In this document: piece by piece, positions 45,078 through 54,788 of the stretch
Numbering within the stretch: position 1 is the first letter of the stretch
Layout of the letters: each line of letters begins with the position of its first letter
Source of the DNA: Podospora pseudocomata
Taxonomy: Eukaryota > Ascomycota > Sordariomycetes > Sordariales > Podosporaceae
NCBI RefSeq assembly: GCF_035222375.1
Contig: NW_026946364.1
Location: 248,001-312,000 of the forward strand
Reading direction: 5' to 3'
DNA length: 64,000 nt
Made by a program: the position numbers and the translations under genes
Notes under the pieces: model-generated
Told to the model about the DNA's origin: nothing
Seen by the model: only the letters and a program-made list of their open reading frames with translations
Database searches by the model: none

Positions 45078-46227
45078 ACGTGGTTTATAAGCGAAAGCGC
45101 CATATAAGCGAAAGCGCCACACTCCCTGCACCCACACTGCAAATACAAGAACAATTCCACCAAAACAGCTCAAAACAATTAAAATTACTTGGAATTATCT
45201 TCCTCAGACGTTTCTACAACTCTCTGACATGTGCGCGCATTATGACCAGGCTCGCCGCAGTTGCCACAACGTCGCGCACGCGTCTCGGTCCTCGGCTTCC
45301 GACCACTACCTACCTGCGTTTCCTCCATTATCTGCGCCTCAACATCTCTCTGACCCTGCAAATCCTGTGCACCTTGTACAGAGAGTGATCCTCCTTGCCG
45401 AACACGTTGCTTTTTGGCCCTTCGGCGCCTGCTTAGTGCTTCATTTGCTGCTCGGAGACTCTGGTTCTCTACCTTCAATAATGCTAACTGATGCATTATC
45501 CTGGACGTTCCTTTCGCAAGGACGTCAACTGCCTTTAAAATCTCAGTTGGAGAGCTATTCTGATGCTGTGCAATCCGAGACTTGATGAGATTAGATTGTG
45601 AAGAGGCTTCAGTTGGGTTGTTTGGCGTTTTAGAGACCCATCATAAACCCCGTCTCATCAAAGTTGTAGATGTCCACCTCCAGAATACCATACTTCGCAA
45701 TTGTGTTCCGTACAAGTGTAAACCAGCCGCCAATAACCTCTGGATCTTCGCATAGGGCCCTTTGGTAGTCGTACTTCCGATTAAAACGCGTAGTGAGTTC
45801 TGGTTGCCGTTTAACAAAGTTGTGCGCCCAGAGCGCGCCGACGCGTCCCGCATCGCGTTCGGCAAGCAATCGGTTGGCCATATCTTCCACACCAGACAAG
45901 CGAGGAGGAAATCCTTTCAAATCTAGGTTGATAATATATTGAATAATAACAGACTCTTCTAGAGTAGTCAGCTTCCGCGAGTTGGCTGAAATATCGCGTC
46001 GTGATGGCTGACCCTGCTTGCGGCGACCCAGCTTCCGATGATCGACAGAATAGATCTTTGCTGCAGCTCTTAGGCTTAGTTTCGGGTCATTCTTCATCGC
46101 TTAGAGGGCCAAGATTATGCTACTTTCATCGTTTTTTTGAGGAATGTTCAGTTTTAGAGAAGGAGGATGAAGAAGGGAGATGTTACGTGTGGATCAACTG
46201 CGTGGCGCTTTCGCTTATGAACCACGT
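45078..46227 (-). mobile_element. pogo/Fot1-type DNA transposon, core-deleted copy 1
   Basis: The element runs from ACGTGGTTTATAAGCG (45078) to CGCTTATGAACCACGT (46227), inverted ends of about 25 bp with one mismatch zone, and is flanked by TA on both sides (45076-45077, 46228-46229). The subterminal word TATAAGCGAAAGCGCCA is present twice in tandem at the left end but once at the right. TA target duplication and the CENP-B-like transposase are typical of the pogo/Fot1 branch of Tc1-mariner. At 1,150 bp it is much shorter than a full element. Confidence 0.85.
45185..46150 (-). pseudogene. Transposase remnant of copy 1
   Basis: The N-terminal part (frame 46097..45630) has a Psq/CENP-B-type HTH (KLSLRAAAKIYSVDHRKLGR), a second HTH-like region ending LWAHNFVKRQPELTTRFNRK, then the first acidic motif of the DDE domain in YNFDETGFMMG. 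There the frame stops at an internal deletion. The C-terminal part (KTPNNPTEASS, then LLKVENQSLRAANEALSRRR and a zinc knuckle CGNCGEPGHNARTC) follows in another frame and ends at 45185. A stop also replaces the codon before AMKNDPK. The catalytic core between the first Asp and the C-terminal coiled part is gone. Confidence 0.85.
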
Positions 46228-47854
46228 TATATATTCGAAAATATTGGAGTTTTATTTAATGTAATATCTGGGCCCTAATGTGGCACTTGGCTCCTGTAGG
46301 CTCCCTCTTTGGAAGGCAATTGCCAGTTGCACGGGTTGTAATAGTAGCTGCAATGGTTCATAATGTCAACGGGTGCAGTTGAGCCAACACCAGATTGTCA
46401 ACTAGGTAAAGGATGGAGTTATCATTTCAGCCGTGAAACTACAGAGTGGGGTTTGAGTACCGTGGGCTTGTAGATATGTTTGTATCTGACTGTTGTCACC
46501 ACCACAGCGATGTTCAATGAGACCGATTGTCCTTTTTCATCACCAATATCATCCGGGACTCAACGTTATTCCGCAAGACCTTGTCAGAGCCACGAGATTC
46601 CAAGTTACGTGCCACATGTCGAACAGCTTGATCACATGTTAGTTGTACTCCCCATGTGAGAACACAACTTGACAATTTAGGTAGTACTCACCTGGCCAAT
46701 CACTCCGTGGGTCGGAATCCCAGCTGTTGAAGAGGCTGACCTGGGTGGGGGTTTGGTCTCGACACCAGTACCACTCATGGCGGGGGATTGTAATCGTAGT
46801 ACGTTGTGCGGCTCATGCCCGTCTCAAAAGGCAGCTCAAATTCCATGACATCGTCGGCGCGTATGGTTTGGGGATCACGGAGAGAGTAGTAGCGCTGACA
46901 AATTCGATAGTCTCCATCTTCACCAAACTTTGGATTTAAATGCCTTGCCTTTGCACGTTTCCGGTTAGTTCAGCACCATCAATTCCCATTATAGACGGCT
47001 CGAACATCCTTTAATTGACACTGTGTACTAGGCCAGGTTTGGCTGTCGCGATGGACGATCTAGACCACGCCTTCTTCTTTGGACTCGTCAGACAGTACCG
47101 AGGCTTCGCCAGCGCCGAGATAGCACAGTGATCCCCATTCAAAATGCAGGCAGTCGTAGCCTGAGGTGTTTCGGTCAGGGAGCGGTCGTCGTGAACAGAG
47201 CCCAATCACAGTCAGGGTAGTCACCTTTCAGGGGTGAGTTGGTTGAGGCGAGCGAGGGACATTACTACTTGGCGACATAATGACTAGCGGTGATGCCTCA
47301 TAGAGTGACATCGTGGTGTTCGGTGTTCGGTTTAGTACAACGGCCGGTTTGGTCCAAGAGAACAAGTCCGAGGCGTCAGCCGTCTCGCCCCACATTCCGC
47401 CGCCCTTGGACAACAATCTGCCTTGTTTCTGCCGGTCAATATTGGAACGGGGAACAGCCGGCGCTTGGGTCCGAGAAAACAAATCCGAGGCGTCAGTCGG
47501 CAGGCTAGGCATCCCGCCGAATGAGGAAGGAGATATTGGTGATAATGATGTTGGAACAGGGTTGTTGTTGTATTGAGGAAGAAATCAACTACCTCCACGG
47601 CGAGAGAGAAGAATCTAGCCCAGGTTGACCTGAGCTCCCATTGCAGCAACTGTGGACCCTGCCTCACAATAGATGATGAGAGACGTCCGGCCGGAAAGGC
47701 ATAAAAGGGCTGGCTCCCATCTGTGTCCTGGAGCTGTTGAACTCTTCACTTCTCCAACCAGCTCAAGCATCACCGAGGAAAGCACCAGATTCCACATCTA
47801 GCAACTCAAAAGCCTTCTCAGAGCAATCTTTTACATCCTCCTCAACCGCCAATA
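46228..47854. other. Accessory-island DNA, no intact gene
   Basis: About 1.6 kb. A short minus-strand coding-like remnant at about 46770-46960 reads HLNPKFGEDGDYRICQRYYS then LRDPQTIRADDVMEFELPFE; I cannot name it. A direct repeat of about 34 bp (47349-47382 and 47464-47497, core GAGGCGTCAG) lies 115 bp apart. Confidence 0.4.
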
Positions 47855-48393
47855 TGAAGTTCCTTGCCCTCTCCCTTCTCGCCACCTCCGCCGCCGCCAT
47901 CGACCTGCACCTCGAGTTCGCAGGCGGCTGCTCAACTTCAGGAGGCGGCTACGTCTGCACCAACTGGAACCCCAACTCGTGCTGCAGCGTTAACGCGGGA
48001 ACCTTTTTTAACAGCGGCAGCTTCAGAGCCATCCCGGCCGCGTGGAACATCCAGGCGCGCGGGCACGCCCCCCCCAGGTGCGGCACCATTCGCCAGCAGG
48101 AGGACAGCCGCGGCCGCACCTACGTCTGCCTGGGCAACGGGCCCTTTGGCGGGCTGGGGTACGGGTTCAACAACAGGAAGATGATTCGCGGCGCGACGGT
48201 GGAGGAGGAGGAGGAGACGGAGACAGAGTGCGTGCAGCCGAATGTGATGTACCTGGCTGATGGGACGCAATACAACTACACGGCTATTGTCGAGGCCAAG
48301 CTGGACACCGTGGAGCTCAATGAGATTGCCAAAGCTGGCGCGTCGGCGGCGGACATCCCGGAGAGTTACGAGGCTTTCAAGATCGTGCAGTAG
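47855..48393 (+). CDS. Secreted cysteine-containing hypothetical protein
   Basis: Single exon, 179 aa. MKFLALSLLATSAAA is a short signal peptide. The mature N-terminal half is Gly/Cys-rich (GGCSTSGGGYVCTNWNPNSC, CSVNAGTFF, RCGTIRQQEDSRGRTYVCLG) and the C-terminal half has an acidic run (VEEEEETETEC) and a helical end (VEAKLDTVELNEIAKAG). Upstream Mets in the same frame exist, but only this start gives a signal peptide. Family not recognised; a secreted role such as wall-associated or effector-like is conjecture. Confidence 0.65.
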
Positions 48394-49372
48394 ATGTTCG
48401 GATGACGGCAGATCTTGTGACTCCTGTCAGGATTCTAAGAGGCGGAGCGGGTTGATGCTTGGTATGGCGGGTTGGCGACGTGCCTCCTTCCTTTCGTTCA
48501 TTACTTTCGTTCATTACTTTCGTTCATTACTTTCATATGCTCATCTTGCCCGGGTGTGCATTTCTCTTGCCGTGGGCCCCGGCCGCCCGACTTGTGGGCG
48601 TTAAACAACAAATAGACTCTCATTTCGAGAAAAATCCAATGCTGTTTCTTAGGAAGAATTACTGCCAAAATCTGAGGAAGATTTCTTCATTTCTGCATTT
48701 ACACTCCTAAGTCTTCCAATGAACATGAAGCATATAAGCGCCGAAAGAAAATACAAATCGAAAATAAAACGGGCTGTAGAGAATATAGGTACTTCGGTAC
48801 ATCGAGCTTGAATTTTCAGGGTCTCACCTGGCAGATGGGGCCAGCCATGACACCAGTCACCTGTTTCTTCCTGTTGAAAAGAGCAACAACCACGGATCCA
48901 TAGTATCACAGGTTTAAGCGCTTACAATTGGAGCTTGAGAAGTTTCAGGGCGGGTAATGTATCCATTAAGCTGCAAATGTTCGATGTTCCGTTCAAAGTT
49001 TGGTCGGGCTACGCCCAACCCCTGATAACCCCAATAACCCTCTTCTGCCAGTCTTAGGATACCCCTGAAATTACCACCCTGACTACCCTAATAATTTAAC
49101 AGAACTAGCCAGTGTAGATAATTCCGCAGTATGCAATTCACATGGTGAGTTTTTAAGGCCAGGCTCGTATTGCTCGTGAGGCTGCAAGGAGCCGTTGGGG
49201 GCGATGGAGGTGGCCGATGGGAGCGATGTGGGCATAGAATTGATAATATCAAGATTGCTGGACAATTCCGAATTCTTTTTGCGAAGCTCAAAGACCTTCC
49301 TCCTTCCCGCCCGGAAATCAATATGGAAATCACCAGACCCTGCACACTAAGAATAGCAAACCCGCCCGGCCG
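48394..49372. other. Intergenic, short tandem repeat only
   Basis: No gene is supported. Three perfect copies of the 13-bp unit TTTCGTTCATTAC lie at 48492-48530, just downstream of the secreted-protein gene. Confidence 0.5.
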
Positions 49373-50512
49373 CTATCGCCCACCATCTTCACTCAACAAC
49401 TCAATTTCTCGAGTCACAGCTATATACCGGCTGTGCTCAATGCCAAACACAGCCTTCAACCCTTCCTGGCACCGTATATATAAAGATCTTGCTTCATGCG
49501 TTTTGCCCTGTTAAACTTAAAACTTTACAAAATCTTCCATATTCTCGAGAAAATCAATACTAGGAGTGATATTCTCTGCTGTTGCCTTTTCATATCCCTG
49601 TAGCGCACGCCGATATAAAGTCTCTACTTCTTAAACCCGACCCTAATCTCGATAGAGATTACCTAGATTGTTAAAAGGAGCAAGTATTAATGAGGGGTCT
49701 GGCCCAAGTGCCTTCTCTTCGCCCTGCAGTGCGCGCTTGTACATGGCCTCTGCCTCTTGAAATAGGGCCATGTTTCTAAACAGGTCGCCTAGTCCTTTTA
49801 AAGTCCACTCTTCTCCTTTAGTAACTGGTGTTCCGTTTAAAATCGTTGTTGAACAAAATGCTGCATGCCGTAGAAGCCGCCGTTGTATTGTATAGTACTT
49901 CTGTTCGGTGTCCTTTGGTATCTTTGAGCTTACGCATATTATTGCGAGCTGGGCCAAATCATTACTCTCTGTCTCGTTCAACACTTGTCTCGTCCAGGCG
50001 TGCACACAACTATGCATGCTATACCCACGCGATTCTGTATATTCTGTTGGCGACATATCTGGCTCAGCTAGGCCATAATCACACAAGACACGTATTGCTT
50101 TATTGAATTCGATTATATCGTGTGTCATTTCCTGAAACCAGGTTGGTCCTCGTGGTCGGTCTTCTTGAAGCAGCTCTAGCCACAGATCCTTGTGGTCAAA
50201 GTAGGCCCATATTTGCAATAGCATTGCAGATGCTGTGTTTTGCCGCTCAATCTGGGTGTATGAGATGTCCCATGTCGAGTAGAGGGCCCGGTCGTACGAG
50301 AGCAGCGACGGCATGGTGATATGCAGACGTCGCCATGACTTCTTATATAACTGAAGATATTCGGCACATGTTGTAGGCATGTTATGGAGATAAGCCCCAG
50401 CAGTCGAAAGGGCAAGTGGCAGCCCGTCTAGCTCTTGCGCAGACTCGGTAGCAGCAGCGTCTATAAACAATGGTTAGTTGGCTTTCTTGACCCCTCATCT
50501 GATTTTCATTTA

Positions 50513-51651
50513 ACGTATATTATAAGCGAGTCGTACATATAAGCGAGTCGTACAGTCTCCACCACGACGCGCCCTCCTTACACCTAACATCAATTTTTTC
50601 CACAACCCAATATGCCTCCTACTTCAAAGGAAGCCAGGATACTCTTAGCCCTTGAGGCTCTTCGAATCAATGAAAAATTAAGCCTCCGAGCTGCAGCTAA
50701 GCTCTACAACGTACCAGCTATGACTCTCTCTAACCGACGCGCCGGCCGGCCTGCACGACGCGATATAACACCCAATTCGAAAAAGCTGACTCAATCGGAA
50801 GAGGAAGCTATTGTCCGATATATTATTGAGCTATGTACGCGAGCTTTTCCACCAAGATTGCGTAGTGTAGATGATATGGCCAACCAACTGCTACGCGTAC
50901 GCGACGCACCCCCTGTTGGCAAGCTCTGGGCACATAACTTCGTCAAACGCCAGCCACAGCTCCGTACGCGTTTTAAGCGTAGATACGACTACCAGAGGGC
51001 TAAGTGTGAGGATCCAAAGGTCATTGCCGAGTGGTTTGCGCTCGTACGGAACACTAAGGCTAAGTACGGTATTGTAGATGACGATATCTACAACTTCGAC
51101 GAGACTGGGTTTATGATGGGTATTATCTTCGCGGGCATGGTAGTTACGACCTCGGACGGCCTTAGTAAGGCGAAACTAGCCCAGCCTGGTAACCGCGAAT
51201 GGGCAACGGTAATCCAGGGAGTTAATGCCCTCGGTTGGGCCATCCCTCCTTTTATCATCTTGGCCGCGCAGTACCACCTTGCCAACGAGGCACTAAGCAA
51301 GCGCAGGAGAGCCAAAAAAACACGTGTGCGGCTTGGAGGATCACTTACTGTGCAGGATGCACACGATCTACTAGACCAGAAGGCCGTGGGTGGGGAGGCA
51401 GTGGAAGAAACGCAGCTGGATGGTAGTGGTGTAGGGGGTGCTCGTACAAAGGTTCAATGCTGTGTTGTATGCGGCAAGCCTGGCCATAATGCACGTACTT
51501 GCCAGGAGGCTGTAGAATCGTCTGATTCGGCTGTTTCTGATGTAATTAGAGTTGATTTCTAGTGTTGTTATGTTGCAATTGAGGATAGTTGTTGTAGGGT
51601 GGTGGAGACTGTACGACTCGCTTATATGTACGACTCGCTTATAATATACGT
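50513..51651 (+). mobile_element. pogo/Fot1-type DNA transposon, core-deleted copy 2
   Basis: The element begins ACGTATATTATAAGCG and ends with its exact inverse. The inverted repeats are identical over about 50 bp and hold a doubled TATAAGCGAGTCGTACA-type unit. TA duplications lie at 50511-50512 and 51652-51653. Perfect ends and an open frame suggest recent movement, presumably driven by a full-length relative elsewhere. It lies opposite in direction to the host NLR gene and inside one of its introns. Confidence 0.92.
50612..51562 (+). CDS. Core-deleted transposase-like protein (HTH plus zinc knuckle)
   Basis: An open frame of 316 aa. Residues 1-120 hold the Psq-type HTH (KLSLRAAAKLYNVPAMTLSN) and the CENP-B-type HTH (LWAHNFVKRQPQLRTRFKRR). 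Residues 130-210 hold the start of the DDE domain (YNFDETGFMMG, GNREWATVIQGVNALGWAIP, FIILAAQ). The chain then jumps in frame to YHLANEALSKRRRAKKTRVR, which in full elements lies near the C-terminus, and ends with CCVVCGKPGHNARTC, a CCHC knuckle. The second and third catalytic acids are missing, so it cannot cut DNA alone. It could still bind the element ends, as truncated transposases with repressor activity do in other systems; that is inference. Confidence 0.82.
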   Translation: MPPTSKEARILLALEALRINEKLSLRAAAKLYNVPAMTLSNRRAGRPARRDITPNSKKLTQSEEEAIVRYIIELCTRAFPPRLRSVDDMANQLLRVRDAPPVGKLWAHNFVKRQPQLRTRFKRRYDYQRAKCEDPKVIAEWFALVRNTKAKYGIVDDDIYNFDETGFMMGIIFAGMVVTTSDGLSKAKLAQPGNREWATVIQGVNALGWAIPPFIILAAQYHLANEALSKRRRAKKTRVRLGGSLTVQDAHDLLDQKAVGGEAVEETQLDGSGVGGARTKVQCCVVCGKPGHNARTCQEAVESSDSAVSDVIRVDF

Positions 51652-52745
51652 TACCTTTATATAGCTCTTGCCGTTGCGAGGTGTGGGATAGAATCTCCAG
51701 ACTATGATCGATGGCTTTCAACTTTCTTTAGTGGCACGTGGGAACCGAGATCGACCCTTAATGCTCGTGTTGTGATGAGGATAGCGCCATGGTAAACATC
51801 CGGGAAGAATGGGCGTATATCATAACCTGCCGAGGCGGCTTCTTGATCTCCGTCCAACTCATTCTCCAACATGTGGTTGTCATAATTGTCATAGATGATG
51901 AGCCAATTGCTGTTCCCTGGATTGTCAAACCACCGTTTAACCGCCCGTACAGTCTCGTCAAGATCTCGACCCTCTGAAGCCTTCTTAATGGAGACAGGGG
52001 AGGGATACGCTGACCAGATACGATCGGCTATCCATAAATATCCTTGTTTTAACGATACCTCGTCTCGAGCATTTACCCAGAATACTGCAGAATAATCGTT
52101 CCGATGCTGCTTTGCATAGGCCACGGCGAGCTGTGTCTTTCCCATGCCGCCGAGGCCATGTACCACTGCTATCCGCCGTTCGGGGCCTTTGCCAAGTATG
52201 TTGTGTAGTTGAACCGGTTCCTCTCCCCTTCCAACGAAATGCGTTACTTGGGCAACTCAAGACAGACTGAAACCGATGGTGAATGTGACATTATTGGAGG
52301 CATTCAAATAACGTTATGCTAATTATGAGTTAATATTTATGATAAACCGGAAACTGCGGTCTAAGACTGCCTACCCTCGTTAGATCTTTTCTCTGCCTCC
52401 CAGCGCTGCGGAATCTGCTTGATAGCGTCATTTGCCATGTCCTTGAGGTGTCTTAATACGGTCTTGTATCCGCTGTCTTCCCTTGATGTGTATTTAACCA
52501 TGTTGTGATGGTTGGCATGGATTGCGACTGGCTCTGCATTAGTCTGGGCAGGCACAACGGCTGAAGCACGTGGCACCACCTGTAACCATTAGGTACTGTT
52601 GATATACACGGTCAGAAGTAATGATTGATACTACATACCATCAGAGACTGGCCCAGGGCAGTTGGAGTCTGGTACTCTTCATAGGCGAATTTGGTTATAA
52701 ATTGATCGCTGATCAGGCAGTACTGACTCAATTGTTGCTGGAGGA

Positions 52746-53160
52746 CAATTAATCGTCACCCTTGAGCTATGGCAGGAACGGTAATCATTGCGGTGTTGGG
52801 GACCTGGACAGATCTATGGCAGCTAAAAAACCTTATTCTTATAGACTGAAAATTTGATGCCTCCATGGCAGACCCAATCTGATGCCATGAGCCAGTATTC
52901 CATCTAATGTCCTCTTAGGTCATCTCCCACCCTCGAAGGACACCGACACGTACCATTTACCGAGTGGCACCATGAATGACACCAACAACTGACACTTCCA
53001 GTGCAGAGCCCCACGGTACTTACCAGGGCACGGCCACAATGAGGTGCCGTGCGATGGGAAGAATTTTGACAAGTTGACCATGAACAGGGCATGCGGAGGC
53101 TAACCCGGAAGATAAACCTAGGGATAAGGACAGTCGACACCCAAACTTCTCAAGCTCTGA
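52746..53160. other. Intergenic, no supported gene
   Basis: About 400 bases where the rest of the lipase-like domain of the NLR would be expected; no matching frame is seen, so that part is probably lost. Confidence 0.35.
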
Positions 53161-54198
53161 TCACTTCTGCAAGAAATACACCAGCGCTCCCTCCCTCTGA
53201 GCCTGATCTCTCGAGTACTTGACCTGGTGCACCAGTTTTCCGCCGTTGTCCTTCAAAGAAATGACCCCTCCCTTGTTACCCAACGCCACCCCGGGCACAG
53301 CAACTCCCTTCTTGCTCTGCACTGCCAAAGACACTCCATTCAAGACATGACTCTGCCCCGACCCATTCTCAATCCTCCAACCCTCCAAGTCCACCGTCGT
53401 CACAGAACGATTAAGCAAGTACACCGTCTCCCCATCTCCCCTGCTAGGCTGCTGGTCCGGTCCATGAGGATTGACCAATGCAGCCTCAATCTTGATCCCA
53501 TCTCCTACAATCGGCTCCGGCTCTTCCTCATCACCCTCACCAGGCTGCTTTCCTCCACCCAGCAACTTGGCAAACGTGTCGCCAACCGGCATGCCCTGCT
53601 CATCAGTCTTGTACGTCTGCACGGCAAACGCAAGAAATATGCCTTCCCAATGACCATCAGGAAAGGCAAGGATGATTCCACCGTCTTGAAAAATTCCATT
53701 GTCCTTCTTCCACTGTCCCGAGTTCCCTTGATTCATGTGGATATCATGAATCCCGGTCTTGTCATTGTACGGCTCGCCAAACAGGTAAATGTCCGCCTTT
53801 TGTACGACAGCTTGGTTCAGGATTGGGTTGAGATAGTCGAGGATGTTGTGGCTCGTCCCGGGCGTGTTGTGTGAGAGAAGAATGCCATCTTGGGGGTGGA
53901 AGAGGTTTAGGCGGAGGAAGTCAAGGCCCAGGCTGCCGGTTTTGAGTGTGCCCTTCTGGGGGTGGAAACCCCGTGGGAGGGCTTGGAGGGAGTGGGTAAA
54001 GGTTGCTGAGACTGGCTGGAGGTCGCGAATGACCCAGTAGACGAGACGGGAGTCGGAAGACTTGCTTTCGATGTTGACTGCCGCGTCTAGGCGGGTGGAA
54101 GTGGTGTCTGAGAAGGTGATGTGGCCGTGACCGGGCTTAGCGGTCCCGTCCCACTTGGTGGCGGTGCCTTTCCAGATGCCGTAGCCTTTGAGGGGCAT
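53161..54198 (-). CDS. DUF2278 protein with lamin-tail-like C-terminus
   Basis: Single exon, 345 aa from MPLKGYGIWKGTATKW, the typical start of the DUF2278 family (PLxxYGVxKG). The domain continues with HGHITFSDTTSTRLDAAVNI, RGFHPQKGTLKTGSLGLDFL, then ADIYLFGEPYNDKTGIHDIH and MNQGN. After a Gly/Glu linker (about residues 220-240) a beta-rich C-terminal domain (VYLLNRSVTTVDLEGWRIEN, then SGQSHVL) resembles the lamin-tail domain often fused to DUF2278. The HDIHMNQG motif is conserved in the family and may be part of an active or metal site. Function is unknown. An upstream in-frame Met exists but adds unrelated sequence. Confidence 0.82.
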   Translation of the reverse strand: MPLKGYGIWKGTATKWDGTAKPGHGHITFSDTTSTRLDAAVNIESKSSDSRLVYWVIRDLQPVSATFTHSLQALPRGFHPQKGTLKTGSLGLDFLRLNLFHPQDGILLSHNTPGTSHNILDYLNPILNQAVVQKADIYLFGEPYNDKTGIHDIHMNQGNSGQWKKDNGIFQDGGIILAFPDGHWEGIFLAFAVQTYKTDEQGMPVGDTFAKLLGGGKQPGEGDEEEPEPIVGDGIKIEAALVNPHGPDQQPSRGDGETVYLLNRSVTTVDLEGWRIENGSGQSHVLNGVSLAVQSKKGVAVPGVALGNKGGVISLKDNGGKLVHQVKYSRDQAQREGALVYFLQK

Positions 54199-54788
54199 TT
54201 TGGGGTGATAGGTTGGGAAAATAGGTATTGGTTCGAATTTGGTGGGCCGTGGAGAGACTCTGGGTCTGGAAGATCTGGATGCGGGCGAGGGGAGAGGGTG
54301 AACTGAATCCCGCCCCGTCAGTGCAAGGGCGCAGCTGCCTCCTTTATACATTTTTTTTTTGACTTTCATGTAAGTCACCAGGCACAATCACATGTGCATG
54401 GCGGGAGGGACTCAACCTTCCACCGAATTGAATGGGAAGGCACCTTCGTCTCATCAGCGTGTTATCGGAATTGTTCCTCAGCCCTCTAAGACGGCGGGGT
54501 CTGGACCCTCGCGTTCCGACCACTTGTATCACTTGTATCACATTCAATGCAACGCCACATATCAGAAGAACACTGGAAAAGGTTACCGCGAACTCGGATC
54601 CCACACAATACTGTATTTGACCAAGAGCTGATGCTGTACCATCCTCCCAAGCCCTCCAACCTTGTACCGTCCGTACATACGCTTCCTATACGTCTATGGT
54701 GCTGCTCAATATCAACCCTCCTGTCTGTGACCAATATATCCCCACATCCATATCGATCCGGCAACCGCCCCATCCTCCTTGTCTGGCC
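54199..54788. other. Intergenic, no supported gene
   Basis: About 590 bases between the DUF2278 gene start and the 3' end of the zinc-finger-like gene. It presumably includes the DUF2278 promoter; frames are short. Confidence 0.35.

Larger units (their letters stand above)
49373..52745 (-). pseudogene. Decayed NLR: lipase-like fragment, NB-ARC and TPR
   Basis: Read on the minus strand, 52745-52620 and 52579-52361 resemble the end of the SesB-type alpha/beta hydrolase domain (AYEEYQTPTALGQSL; HANHHNMVKYTSREDSGYKT). Next comes NB-ARC: THFVGRGEEPVQLHNILG, the P-loop VHGLGGMGKTQLAVAYAKQH, Walker B NWLIIYDNYDN, sensor HGAILITTR and ELDGLPLALSTAG. TPR-like ALQGEEKALG and FNNLGNLYRD units follow to 49373. 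Such proteins are cytosolic STAND switches linked to non-self recognition and cell death in fungi. A TGA lies before VAQVTHF, a frame change near 51710, and TAG/TAA codons in the TPR part (after LYRD and nearby), fitting C-to-T decay. A pogo-type element lies in an intron (51654-50461). Confidence 0.72.
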
